Source: Platynereis dumerilii (lineage: Eukaryota; Annelida; Polychaeta; Phyllodocida; Nereididae). From it: 64,000 nt of DNA. The notes under the pieces are model-generated. The model saw only the letters and a list, made by a program, of their open reading frames with translations, was not told where the DNA came from and did no database searches. How positions within the stretch are numbered: position 1 is the first letter of the stretch; every line of letters starts with the position of its first letter. The position numbers were made by a program, and so were the translations under genes. Location: the NCBI GenBank assembly GCA_026936325.1, contig JAPTHN010000001.1, positions 95,867,859-95,931,858 of the forward strand. The letters run 5' to 3'. Below, piece after piece: positions 48,071 to 59,600 of this stretch.

Positions 48071-49690
48071 CTCCCCAACTCTTCCTGCTGCCTTATCAAG
48101 TTTATCGAATAAAATCAATGACATGTCAATTGTGCAAAAAGTACCCATATAGTTTAGCTGGTATCCTGTTTTCCGAAAAAAACTAAATATCTAAATCCCA
48201 TTCCATTAACATCTTCCTATTCTTAAATTCCATATAAATCTATAACCAATATAGATCTATTATACAATGATGACAATTAATTTTTTTCTGGAATTTTGGT
48301 GCTTGGTTGTTTCCCAAAATTAAATTAATATATATAGCATATATATAACATATATTATATATGAAAAATATGATGCATATGATAGCCCCACACTATGACT
48401 TACTAAAGGCCGTTTCGCAAGCGAACTGAGTAAAAGAAGACTCTAAAATTGGTGCAGTTATGGTCGCAACGCCAAGCAAGAAATTATTCTAAAACTGTAT
48501 GTGCGACTTTGATAGAGCTCTGTGTAATGACCAAAGAAGTAGGGAAAGTTCTATTCGGCATCCAAAAGAGACTTGACAAGGTTTTTGTTGTACTGGAAAG
48601 TCAGTTTTTTAAATAATTGGACAGCCACTCTCCATAGAATATCATACTTTGGAACAAAGGAATGAATGGAATTATCAATAGTTACCAAAAAATCAGTATT
48701 TTATAAATGGTAATGTTTGTTATTATTGTTTGATTGTTTGCCGAGTGCTACTTTTGGCATGAGATAAGGATTTTGGTGCATGACAGAGGAGATATTTTAT
48801 TGCATCTTGAACTGGATTAAAGTAGCCAAGAATCACCCTGGTATCTTCACTGTAGCTGTGATTCCTTACCAATTCAAGTGTGAAGGTGGTCAAATGAATC
48901 ATTACAGCATTTATTCGCAAACTAGTTGCAGTTTTCTGACATATACAATTTTCAATTTAAATCATTGATTTAAATCGAATGATTTGAGTCAAGCAACCAA
49001 ATTTCACCAGTGTGAAAAAAATGGTTTGATGATGATTTGGGTTGTATTACACTTTATTATATATAAAGTTTTATTAGACATCTGAATATCAAGAAGATAC
49101 ATGTGTCCGAAAAAAATAGGAAAAAATACAACAATAAAAGAAATCAAAAACTATTCTACATCTATAAGAAATTTACACAATGAAAGTCAAATCTTAGGTA
49201 GTTTACAATAATGGTCCCAGTTCATCGAATTAAAAATGCAAATATATCAATTATAAATTAAAAATGCAAATATATCAAAATACAAGTGTCCAATGTCATT
49301 CAAATACAAGTCATGTCCATGTCACAAGAAAATGTCTCAAGGAGTTGTTCAGGCAAGTATAGCGCCAGTCAGTCAGCTCAGGCAAACATTGCTGAGTCAA
49401 TAATCGCAGTTATCACACAATAATTTCACAAAATGCCACAAGACAATTGTTGGCTTGGTGGACAGAGAGGCTTTCAGCTACAAAGTACTATTTTTATTTA
49501 TCATAATTATTCCCGACATACTCTTGTTACTTCATTACTTTATTTAGGTAGGTCCCTAAGGCTTGTATGATTTCGGGCCTTTTGTCTGAAAGAATTGATA
49601 TGAATTGCTGGGTTTTATCAAGATTATTATAGTTAGGGATCAGACTGTATACATAATTTTGTAAGGAGCAGTAATGTATAATATGTAAAT
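48071..49690. other. AT-rich DNA without recognised features
   Basis: Only short ORFs, a TATATA-rich patch at 48325-48375 and a short near-repeat of AAAATGCAAATATATCAA near 49230-49275. I see no gene or element ends. Confidence 0.6.
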
Positions 49691-49885
49691 GCCAAAGCAT
49701 GAAAACGGGACCGCCTGAACGAACATTTTTGGTAGTCACTCGTGATGATGATTTTTTAGAAATTTTTTATTCGAACCTTATTTCTTTTTCCGGAAATTGT
49801 TTATTTTTCGGAAATTTATTTATTTATTTTTTTTTTTTTCAAAGAATTACTACGGAAGCCATTTTAGGACATGCGAAAAAAAAAA

Positions 49886-50563
49886 AAGTTAAATTGTACA
49901 AACGATTTACTATATTGTACAAACAATCTAGTAAATTGTACAAACAGTTTACTACATTGTACAAACAATGTACTATATTGTACAAACGATTTAACCTGCT
50001 ATATTGTACAAACGATATACTACATTGTACAAACGATTTACTACATTGTACAAACAATTTACTACATTGTACAAACGATTTACTAAATTGTACAAACGAT
50101 TTACTACATTGTACAAACAATTTACTAAATTGTACAAACAATCTAGTAAATTGTACAAACGGTTTACTACATTGTACAAACAATTTACTACATTGTACAA
50201 ACAATTTACTACATTGTACAAACAATGTAGTATATTGTACAAACAATGTAGTATATTGTACAAACAATGTACTACATTGTACAAACGATTTAACCTGCTA
50301 TATTGTACAAACGATATACTACATTGTACAAACGATTTACTACATTGTAATTTACTACATTGTACAAACGATTTACTAAATTGTACAAACGATTTACTAC
50401 ATTGTACAAACGATTTACTACATTGTACAAACAATTTACTAAATTGTACAAACAATCTAGTAAATTGTACAAACGGTTTACTACATTGTACAAACGATTT
50501 ACTACATTGTACAAACAATTTACTAAATTGTACAAACGATTTACTACATTGTACAAACAATCT
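49886..50563 (+). repeat. 21-bp minisatellite array A
   Basis: About 32 units with core TTGTACAA followed by acgat/acaat and TTACTACA-type bases. Units of 21 bp (seven codons) are open in many frames, giving overlapping false ORFs of up to 231 residues. A phase-breaking TTTAACCTGC insert recurs at ~49989 and ~50289, revealing a 300-bp higher-order repeat. TTGTACAA is itself palindromic. Confidence 0.95.
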
Positions 50564-50660
50564 ATCTATCTACCTATCTATCTACCTATCTATCTACCTT
50601 TCTATCAATCTATCTATCTATCTATCTATCTATCTAGCTATCTATCTATCTATCTATCTG
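50564..50660. repeat. CTAT/CCTAT microsatellite
   Basis: Follows directly after minisatellite array A. A short complementary GATA tract follows at 50695-50725. Confidence 0.95.
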
Positions 50661-50719
50661 TCTCCATCAGTTTTTCGGCATTTTCTCACCCAAAGATAGA
50701 TAGAGAGATAGACAGATAG

Positions 50720-50775
50720 ATAGATGGATGATTGGGGCTTTATATCCTGCATTTATGCACTTGATAGGCTAAGGG
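50720..50775. repeat. Dispersed GGGGCTTTAT motif
   Basis: GATTGGGGCTTTATATCCTG and the TTTATGCACTTGATAGGC that follows recur, slightly changed, at ~14680-14730, ~21765-21820 and ~62735-62785. It often lies beside minisatellites or CTAT/GATA arrays, so it may be the end of a dispersed element. Confidence 0.5.
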
Positions 50776-50887
50776 GGACATGGCAATGATTTGAAGGATG
50801 ATTGAAGCAGCTGTCGGACATATATAGGCCCAGGTGACAGACCAAGGTCTAGCATGCTACCACCTGACCAACCCTCCCCCTGACAGG

Positions 50888-50904
50888 TAGATAGATAGAT
50901 AGAC

Positions 50905-50978
<74 letters not shown>

Positions 50979-50980
50979 TT
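50888..50980. repeat. GATA microsatellite
   Basis: About 23 GATA units with one GACA. Confidence 0.97.
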
Positions 50981-51059
50981 TACAGAATTTCTGACGTCAG
51001 TTATTTCCTTCTGTTTCTTCCAACATTTGAGGGAGAGACTTGATCAAAATTTGGGATGT

Positions 51060-51530
51060 ATACCTGGTATATTGTTTGTACAATGTAGTAAATCGTTTGT
51101 ACGATGTAGTAAACCGTTTGTACGATATAGTAAATCGTTTGTACGATATAGCAAATCGTTTGTACGATGTAGCAAATCGTTTGTACGATGTAGCAAATCG
51201 TTTGTACAATATAAGTGACGCTGGCACAATCACTGAATTGTCATTTGCAAGATTGGAGTTTGTGAGCCAACCACTGGTCCGATTGACTTCAAATAAACTG
51301 CATTTTGAAGAGATTGAGTTCAGCTACATGTGCATATGTGTTGTTTTGCCATTTCTTAAATATAACTTGGTCAAAATAAAACGCGAAGACGAGGTACGGA
51401 AAATGTGTTTTTTACACTTGTTCAGCCTTGTCACAGTGGTGGGCAAACTTCTGTGTCGACCAAATATAAACATAACGCGACTGCGCGCTGATAAAATTAA
51501 CATGTAAAAATACATAAATTTTTTGATCTG
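51060..51530. repeat. Minisatellite-body module, copy 1
   Basis: Seven or so 21-bp units (TTTGTACGATGTAGTAAAYC type, 51070-51210) run into a ~270-bp body. The body begins GACGCTGGCACAATCACTGA and includes GATTGACTTCAAATAAACTG, TTGAGTTCAGCTACATGTGC and AATAAAACGCGAAGACGAGG. The body recurs at 51780 and 53505. No protein I recognise; frames differ among copies. Confidence 0.8.
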
Positions 51531-51534
51531 GTGG

Positions 51535-51552
51535 GGGGGGATGCATCCCCCC
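51535..51552. repeat. 18-bp perfect palindrome
   Basis: Six G, ATGCAT, six C. It is embedded in G- and C-rich runs just after module copy 1. Confidence 0.9.
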
Positions 51553-51696
51553 ATCCCCCACCCCTGCGTCCATCCCCGAGTATAGATTAAGGAAGTCTTA
51601 AGCTAAATATTCTTAAAAAATACAGTGCTAAGCACATGTCCTACTTCATTGAAAGTGTGAATAAAAGGGAAGAGATTATGCAGCACCTTCCCTCTA

Positions 51697-52020
51697 AATC
51701 GTTTGTACGATCTAGTAAATCGTTTGTACGATTTAGTAAATCGTTTGTACGATTTAGTAAATCGTTTGTACAATATAGCTGACGCTGGCTTCATCACTAG
51801 ATTGTCATTTGCAAGATTGAAGATTGTGAGTCAACCAATTGTCCGATTGACTTCAAATAAATTTCATTTTGAAGATATTGAGTTCAGCTACATGAGCATC
51901 TGTGTTGTTTTGTTAAGAATTAAAAGGAAAGTGGTCAAAATAAAACGCGAAGATTAGATACGGAAAGTGTTGTTTTTTTTTGCACTTGTCTCCTAGTTCA
52001 GCAGTGTTCAGCCTGGTTCA
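51697..52020. repeat. Minisatellite-body module, copy 2
   Basis: Only about four 21-bp units, with a TTTGTACGATTTAGTAAATC variant, then the same body (GATTGACTTCAAATAAATTT, TTGAGTTCAGCTACATGAGC). It ends close to a GATA/GACA array. Confidence 0.8.
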
Positions 52021-52030
52021 ATTTGATGGG

Positions 52031-52097
52031 TATAGATAGATAGATAGACAGATAGATAGACAGATAGATAGACAGATAGATAGACAGATAGATAGAC

Positions 52098-52150
<53 letters not shown>
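52031..52150. repeat. GATA/GACA compound microsatellite
   Basis: GATAGATAGACA repeated about six times, then pure GATA. Confidence 0.97.
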
Positions 52151-52160
52151 TAATTATGAA

Positions 52161-52588
52161 CTCTTGCAAGGTGAGCTTTGAACACATATTATACCAATTC
52201 ATCAATCATTCTATATATATATCTATTTATCCAGCTATCCATTTAAAAGAATCTATTTATAGGCCTAGATGTCTATCCATCTATTGAATCTATCCTTCTA
52301 TCTATTTATATGAATTGACATCAATTCCAATGAAAGTATGTGAGCGGCCAGTGATTGCTAAATTAGTGTCACTTGGAGACCAACTTTTTCAAGAAACTCT
52401 CATTATTGCGCATTTGGTTGTCTTAATTTTAAGTGGTTGGCATCCTTTCTGTATCAAAAAAATTCTTGAGTGTCCATTTCTGATTTTTCTTTTTCATTAA
52501 TTTAAAATTTGTGAAATTCCTTTAATGAACACCAGTTAAATTTCTAAATCAGATCAAAAGTTCAAACCCACATTTCACTGATTGTGTT
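52161..52588. other. No recognised feature
   Basis: Degenerate CTAT-like words to about 52310, then AT-rich DNA with only a 61-residue ORF that I do not recognise. Confidence 0.5.
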
Positions 52589-52626
52589 GCCTGTCAGGTC
52601 CGCCCACACATGCGGACCTTACAGGC
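52589..52626. repeat. Strong 15-bp-arm hairpin
   Basis: GCCTGTCAGGTCCGC pairs with GCGGACCTTACAGGC with one mismatch and an 8-base loop. A third partial copy, CGGACCTGAAAGGCAAC, follows at ~52634. Function unknown. Confidence 0.8.
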
Positions 52627-52739
52627 AGCAGCACGGACCTGAAAGGCAACAGTCCCAGTGACCTAGAAGCCAATTCGATACCCATTTGGACTTAAATTTC
52701 ACCTGCTTGAATGGCAGACTGTGCTCAGTCAGGGTTTAA

Positions 52740-53077
52740 GGGACCGTTCAGAATTTATGACTGGGGGGGGGGTGGGAGTTTTGCCAGGACATCCGTCAAA
52801 AATTGATAACCCCCCATTGAGATTCATGTGGATTTTTAGTAATAAATGGTTACGCGTACAGATTCGCGCCATTTTGCGGACTTTTACGAGTAAAAAAGCG
52901 TGGATAAAGTTAGTTTATGTGGGATTTATAAAAAATATTCTTTGTTAAAATTTATTACCCCCCCCCCCTTAGAAGTGTTGTCAAAAATTAATACCCCCCC
53001 CTTGAAACACGTGTGAAAAGTTAGTACCCCCTCGGGCAAAACTCCCAGCCCCCCAGTCATAAATTCTGAACGGTCCC
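52740..53077. mobile_element. 338-bp MITE with TAA target duplication
   Basis: Inverted ends start GGGACCGTTCAGAATTTATG, with TAA on both sides (52737-52739, 53078-53080). The 3-bp TWA duplication suggests PIF/Harbinger. Runs of C and G make the interior unusual. Non-coding. Confidence 0.75.
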
Positions 53078-53139
53078 TAAGGTTATTCCATCGGTCTCCA
53101 AGTCAAAAATACTTAAAAAATGCTCTGCTTCATCTACAT

Positions 53140-53770
53140 TTGTTATATCGTTTGTACAATGTAGTAAACCGTTTGTACAATGTAGTAAACCGTTTGTACA
53201 ATGTAGTAAACCGTTTGTACAATGTAGTAAACCGTTTGTACAATGTAGTAAACCGTTTGTACAATGTAGTAAACCGTTTGTACAATTTATAGTAAACCGT
53301 TTGTACAATGTATTAAACCGTTTGTATGATGTAGTAAATCGTTTAAACGATGTAGTAAATCGTTTAAACGATGTAGTAAATCGTTTAAACGATGTAGTAA
53401 ATCGTTTAAACGATGTAGTAAATCGTTTAAACGATGTAGTAGATCGTTTAAACGATGTAGTAAATCGTTTAAACGATGTAGTAAATCGTACAAACGATAT
53501 AGCTGATGCTGGCTCCATCACTGAATTGTCATTTGCAAGATTTAAGATTGTGAGCCAACCACTGGTCCGATTGACTTCAAATAAATTGCATTTTGAAGAT
53601 ATTGAGTTCAGCTACATGTACATATGTGTTATGTTGCCGTGAATTAAATAGAACTTGGTTATAATAAAGCGCGAAAACGGGGTACGGAAAATGTGTTGTT
53701 TTTTTTTTTTGCGTGCACTTGTGGACTGGTTCAGCCTTGTTCAATCTGGCAGGGTTTTGATTGGGTTTTT
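53140..53770. repeat. Minisatellite-body module, copy 3
   Basis: Two homogenised 21-bp sub-arrays. 53150-53320 uses TTTGTACAATGTAGTAAACC units (about eight). 53337-53490 uses TTTAAACGATGTAGTAAATC units (about eight), in which TTGTACAA has become TTTAAAC. Then the ~270-bp body follows from ~53500 (GATGCTGGCTCCATCACTGA). Sequence left of the array resembles that of module 2. Confidence 0.82.
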
Positions 53771-54289
53771 TTATCAATGTCACAATGCTTACAGGAATTC
53801 TCGTTGAATTAGACTTCTCCACAGCTTTTTTCTTGAGTTTGCCAATTTTTCGTCCTGAAGTCTCACTTAGGCCCTCACAGCTTCCAATACAAGAGCCTCT
53901 ACAACGTTTTGTTACTATTTCCTGAGAGACCAGGTCATGAGCAAGACATTGACGTATACATTTTTAAAGGGCACAATACCAAATTGCTAATTTTATTACA
54001 ACTGCATTTACTTTCTTGTATTTTAAGGTTTTACTTCAATTTTTTTCATGCATTGTCAAGTGTGATGCCAAAAAATATCCCATATGCAATCATTTACCAT
54101 TAAATACATCAAAAGCTATGAGATATGGATACATTTGCTGCTATTCACATCAAAGGGGACATCACTGCCTTTCATATGAGCGTAATATATGCATAAATTC
54201 TAGACGAAAGCTGAGATATAACCCGAAATGCATGGCCATGTTGGGCCAAAACTGACATTTTTCCAACTCACGACATTGGACAAACTGAT
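53771..54289. other. No recognised feature
   Basis: AT-rich sequence with short ORFs only. Confidence 0.5.
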
Positions 54290-54457
54290 TTTTAAAACAG
54301 ATGCATAATCCTTTCGTTTGCTGGTCACCATCAAACAGGATTAGTTGCCTTAAATCAGATTTACATTGAAAAAAGTATTGAGTATGATCATGACAAATCA
54401 TCAACGTGATGACACACAAAGTGCCATTCTCACAGTGCAGCAGTATATATTAAATAT
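54290..54457. repeat. Partial copy of the 22.4-kb dispersed repeat
   Basis: Inverted matches to 22390-22560 (GTGCCATTCTCACAGTGCAG, GATGACACACAAAGTG and CATAATCCTTTCG words). This repeat was the landing site of the Gypsy element. Confidence 0.6.
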
Positions 54458-54898
54458 TGTGACGATTGGAAATGTCACGAATGACAGCATGTGTGAAATA
54501 AATAAAATTAACAATAGCCCTGACTTTACCGGCGATTATCTCGGCTCTCGGAAGTCCTACGGACTCCATTTAACCACCAAAATGATCACACTAACCTCCA
54601 GAATTTAGTCAAGTAACTGTCAAAGCCATACGATGAGTCTAAATATATCGTCCGATCGTTTTTTCGTCTGACGCAAATCAGAGAATTCACAATTTCTGAG
54701 CAATTCCGCCATCTTGGATGGGTCACGTGACCTCAATCGGCGCTGAGCATGCTGGGATACCGCGAAAGTTGATAAATAGAACTGCCGTGATTGATTCAAA
54801 ACACTCTTTCTTGAGACAGCGCTTGGTCAACATTGAACAAGACAATTTCTTCCTTCGAAATCTAGATTCATCACTAACAAGCTTGCTAGTTCGTCACA
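54458..54898 (+). repeat. 5' LTR of the Gypsy element
   Basis: 441 bp, TGTGACG…TCACA. It contains a cluster of host-type promoter motifs at 54706-54757 (see separate entry). No difference from the 3' LTR seen by eye. Confidence 0.96.
54706..54757 (+). promoter_or_regulatory. LTR promoter motif cluster (YY1, E-box, ZNF143-like)
   Basis: CCGCCATCTTGG (54706-54717) matches the YY1 consensus. GGTCACGTGACC (54721-54732) is a perfect palindrome around an E-box CACGTG. GCATGCTGGGA (54747-54757) matches half of the ZNF143/Staf site. All fall within 52 bp and are repeated in the 3' LTR (62442-62493). Use as a promoter is inference. Confidence 0.55.
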
Positions 54899-54900
54899 AT

Positions 54901-54919
54901 TGGTGCCAGAAGTGGGATC
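54901..54919 (+). promoter_or_regulatory. Primer-binding site
   Basis: TGGTGCCAGAAGTGGGATC, two bases after the LTR. It is close to the complement of a tRNA-Leu 3' end (TGG plus acceptor and T arm). The tRNA assignment is from memory. Confidence 0.7.
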
Positions 54920-55085
54920 GCAGGCTGAAGATTCACCCTCTCCAGAGCGATCCAGAGAGACGAACCCTAAAGAACATTGATTGAATCTGAACAGTTAAAA
55001 ATGAATAAATTGTCACGCAGTTAAAAAAAAAAAAAAAAAAAAACTTTGTGCCATTAAATATACAACAGGAGCAATTGCAGTCCAA

Positions 55086-56690
55086 ATGGCAGAAGGAACC
55101 AGAAGTAAAATTGCTCAGAAGGCACAAGGGGATGGTCTAAATAAGGATGGCGATTTGATTGATGTCTCCGCAGACTTTCCGGAAATGAATGGATACTCCA
55201 GCCAGAATTTGTCAAGTCAGCAGAATATGGAAGGAAGTCATCACAGTCCAATGTTTGGTCTCCGGAAGCCGCATTCAACCTTTGGTCAGCAGGACGACGG
55301 ACCTTCCGGATATACAGAACACAATGCCAGAACACAAGGAGGAACAGATTTCTACAATCAAGAGGGACCTGGCATGCAACATGGAGGACATTACGGAAAC
55401 CACCAGATGACTGATCTCCCGCGATACGGACATTGCTGGGAATATGATGATTACCTACAATCCAGGACAGCGGAAATTAGCGACTACCCTCCCCGCAAGC
55501 AGAACTGGGGCAACATTCCGTGGCAGCCAAGAGAAGCTGAAGGAGTTGGGAATTCAGACAATGAAAACTTTAGCAAAGCTGAGTGGAATGGAAATGAAGG
55601 CCCAGTCTGGTCACCCAGATACAATCCAGACAACTACTACTCCCGGAACACTGACAAAGGAAATCTGGGGAGGGGACAGCCATTGTCCAGGCGAGACTCG
55701 GAACGCATGGGATGGAACAGAAATCCTGGAAGGAGAGCAGGAAATCTGGCTTCCCAGGTTAAGTTTTCCTTACCTCGATTCGATGGAAAAGGAAGATGGA
55801 AAACCTTCATCAACCAATTCGAGTCAATAACTGGAGAATGGACAATGGAACAGAAACTACATCACCTGTTGGCCAGTCTGAGTGGTGATGCAGCTGATTT
55901 CGTTTTCGAGCTGGAGGGCTACATGAGGAGGGATTATGACCTTCTTGTTGAGGAGTTAGATCGAAGATTTCGCATCAATGAAACTCCGCAGATTTGCGCA
56001 AGACAGTTCAACAGGAGGAAACTTCGGTCTGGAGAAACAATCAAGCAGTTCTCAGGCGATCTGAAAATCCTGGTCAGGAAAGCGTATCCACAAGGTCTCC
56101 ACCCGGTTGCGATGGAGCAGATGTTGATCAAGCAATTTTTTGACGGCCTTGATGACGATGACCTTCGATACAACATTGAGTATTTAAAGATGCCAAGAAC
56201 TCTGGACGAAGCAGTGGACCATGTTTATGAGCATGACGAGTTCAAGAAGATTAAGAGGGAGAACACAAAACATAAAATTCATGCTGTTCAGGACACAAGA
56301 ACATCGGCTAATTTCCATCTGCAAAATGAAGCGAAGCGCCAGAACACTCCCTTAATGAAAGCATCAGGAAGTTCAACAGTGAAGCCTCCAATTGGGTCCT
56401 CCGCGGAGTTGAAGGAAATTAGACAGGCACTGTTCAAGCTCACAAATCAGTTAAGCAGCTTGCTTTCAGGACAGCCTCAAGCAAAACCAGAAGGGCATGA
56501 GAGGAAGTGCTTCAAATGCGGAAAGCAGGGTCATTTTAAAAGAGAGTGCCCGGATCTTCAGACGGAGCAGATTCGGATGATAGAGACAGGTGAAGAAGAG
56601 TCGGGATGCGAGGACTGCCAGGAGGAACTTCTTGAAAAAGAGGGACCCCATGAGGAGGAGGAAAATGATCACACCCAGTTAAACTGGTAG
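55086..56690 (+). CDS. gag: Gag of the Gypsy element
   Basis: A 534-residue capsid/nucleocapsid-type protein that would package the element's RNA. Residues 1-220 are polar, rich in Gly, Asn, Gln and Asp. A retrotransposon Gag/capsid-type domain follows at ~226-370 (SLPRFDGKGRWKTFINQFES, LSGDAADFVFEL). A CCHC zinc knuckle lies at ~475-488 (CFKCGKQGHFKREC), and the tail is acidic. A long A-run precedes the gene at 55021-55043. It overlaps pol slightly, with pol in the -1 frame, the usual Gypsy arrangement for making Gag-Pol by frameshifting. Confidence 0.93.
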   Translation: MAEGTRSKIAQKAQGDGLNKDGDLIDVSADFPEMNGYSSQNLSSQQNMEGSHHSPMFGLRKPHSTFGQQDDGPSGYTEHNARTQGGTDFYNQEGPGMQHGGHYGNHQMTDLPRYGHCWEYDDYLQSRTAEISDYPPRKQNWGNIPWQPREAEGVGNSDNENFSKAEWNGNEGPVWSPRYNPDNYYSRNTDKGNLGRGQPLSRRDSERMGWNRNPGRRAGNLASQVKFSLPRFDGKGRWKTFINQFESITGEWTMEQKLHHLLASLSGDAADFVFELEGYMRRDYDLLVEELDRRFRINETPQICARQFNRRKLRSGETIKQFSGDLKILVRKAYPQGLHPVAMEQMLIKQFFDGLDDDDLRYNIEYLKMPRTLDEAVDHVYEHDEFKKIKRENTKHKIHAVQDTRTSANFHLQNEAKRQNTPLMKASGSSTVKPPIGSSAELKEIRQALFKLTNQLSSLLSGQPQAKPEGHERKCFKCGKQGHFKRECPDLQTEQIRMIETGEEESGCEDCQEELLEKEGPHEEEENDHTQLNW

Positions 56691-59600
56691 AGGTCACTTC
56701 TGACGGCCAGGAGGTGACCATACCAGAACAGGGTAATGAACAATTACAGTCTCAAGAGAAAAACTCTTTAAAACAAAACAAGATTGAAAACTGTAAATTA
56801 CACAACCTGGAAAAGGAGCCGTTGAAAGAAATATGTGTAATTTCAAAACAGAACCTTAGTATGAAGGTTCTGGGGTATATTCAAGGAATTCCGATAGAAT
56901 TCCTGGTGGACACTGGTGCCAGTTGCACTTTAGTTTCGGAGGAAATCTTTCGAGGGCTTCAAGGGAAAGAAGTGAAGATAGAACCGGTAACGGGACGCAG
57001 GTTTCAACTGGCAGATGGAACAACACTAAAGACGTATGGCGTCTGTCAAGTGGAACTTTCATTAGGATCTGAAAAGGTCTGGCATGAGATAATTGGAGCA
57101 GATATTTCGGATTCTGGGATCATGGGATTCGACTTCTTGAAGACTCATGGATGTCTACTGGACCTTGGCCAGAAAAGACTGGCTGTTAATGGGGTGGATA
57201 TCCCATGTCTAAGAGAGGCTGGAAATATTGGCAATGGATATGTTGCCAGGGTTAAAGAAAGCGTAACTGTTCCAGAGGGAACCGAGATCGTATTCGAAGT
57301 TGAATTAAATTTGGATAGTCACATACCAAAGGTGATGGTATTGGAGCCAAATCAAGCCTTCGAAGAAAAACATTACCTAAAGATGGCCGCAGTGATGGTG
57401 GATACCAGACGCCCAACATTCATTAGAGCAATGAACCCTACCGATACCCCGGTGAAGATTTATCAAGGGACAAAGATTGCCGTGGGTCAAATGGTTGCAG
57501 GAGTGAAGCAAATAGATCTGGAAGAAGAAAATGAAAATTTACTGTCATCAACTTTTGTGAGGAAAATCGGTGATGTTCTTGTTCCGGAGGAGACAAGCAA
57601 GGAAGGTCCTCAATTGAAATCTGGAGAAATACAAGGAAGTTCCCCTGAGACTGATCAAGGGGACAGCTTAATGTTACCTGCCCATTTGAACGATTTATTG
57701 GAAAGAAGCACCAGCGGATTGTCGCCAGAAGAAGCAGCAGAAGTGAAGCAGCTTCTGATAGACAACGCCAGAGCTTTCCAGGAAAATAAGGAAGATCTTG
57801 GGCAATTAAATCCAGAGTTTGGTGAGCATGAAATACCAACTGGGAATGCCCCTCCCATCAAACAGGCACCCAGGAGAACGCCGTTGGCCTTCAAGGGAGT
57901 AGAGGAAGAAGAAATAGAGAAAATGTTGAGGATGAACGTAATCCGCCCTTCAACATCTCCATGGGCTTCACCGGTTGTCCTTGTTAGAAAAAAAGACGGA
58001 AGTACAAGGTTCTGCATCGACTACACTAGGTTGAACAAATCCGTGTCATCCATCTCATACCCTCTTCCTCGTATCGATGATTGTATAGATTCACTGAGTG
58101 GCTCCAGAAGTTTCTCCTCTATGGATCTCGCCTGCGGCTACTGGCAAATTCCCGTGAAGGAGAGTGACAAACCAAAAACTGCCTTTGTGACAAGGTCAGG
58201 ATTATTCGAGTTCAACCAAATGCCTTTTGGAATCACAAATGCGCCAAGCACTTTCGAGAGGTGTATGGAAATGATACTTCGGCACTGCCAATGGAAAACA
58301 TGTCTAATATACTTAGACGACATTATTGTATTCGGAAAGAACTTCAGAGAACATTTGGACAGGTTAAGGATGATACTTCAGAGATTAGTCCACGCAAACC
58401 TAAAACTGAAACCGTCGAAATGTCACTTCTTCCAGGAAAAGCTACTCTTTCTAGGTCACATGGTGACCAAGGATGGAGTGACGACCGATCCAGCCAAGTT
58501 GGAGGCTCTGAATAGTTGGCCTGCTCCAAGGAATATTAAGGAGGTCCGTTCGTTCCTGGGGTTCTGCTCATACTACAGGCGTTACGTCAGAAGCTTTGCA
58601 GAAATCAGTGAGCCGATCACAAAGTTAACACGACGAGAAAATAAGTTTCTTTGGACAAGTGACTCAGAGGAAGCTTTCCAGCGGTTAAAACAAGCTCTGA
58701 TAGAAGCTCCTATCTTGGCCTATCCCAGAGACGAGGGCATCTACATATTAGACACAGACGCTTCAGATACCGGAATTGGATGTGTGTGGTGTCGCAGATA
58801 CAAGATGGAGATATTTCCAAGTTTCCAAAACGTTCCTTAACTGATTTGGAGAAGAAATTCAACGGTGAAGAAAGAGTTATTTCCTTTGGCAGCAGAGTAC
58901 TCTCAAAGGAAGAAAGGAACTATTGCGTCACCCGAAAGGAATTGCTGGCTGTAGTCTACTTTTTGAAACAGTACAGGCATTATCTGCTTGGTAGGCAATT
59001 TTTTATAAGAAGCGACCACCATGCCCTCCAATGGATTTTTCGGCTCAGGGATCCCACGGGGCAAATCGCCCGCTGGCAGGAGAGGCTCTCCGACTATCAA
59101 TTTGAAGTCCTGCATCGCCCAGGTGTCAAGCACGGTAATGCGGATGGCATGTCCAGAAGACCTTGGGGGGAAAATTCGTCACCAGATTCACCTTGCGGCC
59201 CATGTCAAAAATGTAGAAGACAGGAACTTCCTGAGTGTGAGGGATTGAATGCGGTGCAAACCAGAGGCCAAAAAGCTGAAGCGCCCGTTTCTCAGGAGTC
59301 AAGACCCGCATCTAAGATAGACACAGAAGAACCTGGATGGCTGAACCCATACACCTCCCAAGAATTGCAACTCATGCAGCAGAATGACCCCGATATCGGC
59401 GAGATAGTGACTTTAAAGTTGAACAGTGATGAAAGACCAGAAGTGAAATCTCTGGTGTCAGCTTCCCAGGCAAAAAGGAATTTATGGCTGATGTGGGAGA
59501 GCCTTAGGGTAGACAAGGGACTTCTCTATAAAGAAGAATCCGAAGGCAAGATGCGGCTGGTCTTGCCACAGAAGTTAAGGGCTGAAGTGATCCAGGCATG

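Noticed and set aside
49886-50563. CRISPR-like array
   Set aside because: Units are contiguous 21-bp tandem repeats without unique spacers, in a eukaryotic context full of retroelements.
49699-50719. Many overlapping long ORFs (up to 231 residues) of YKRFTTL, CTNDLLH or YNVVNRL repeats, also at 62786-63995
   Set aside because: A 21-bp unit is seven codons and open in most frames on both strands, so the ORFs follow from the repeat and not from coding constraint.
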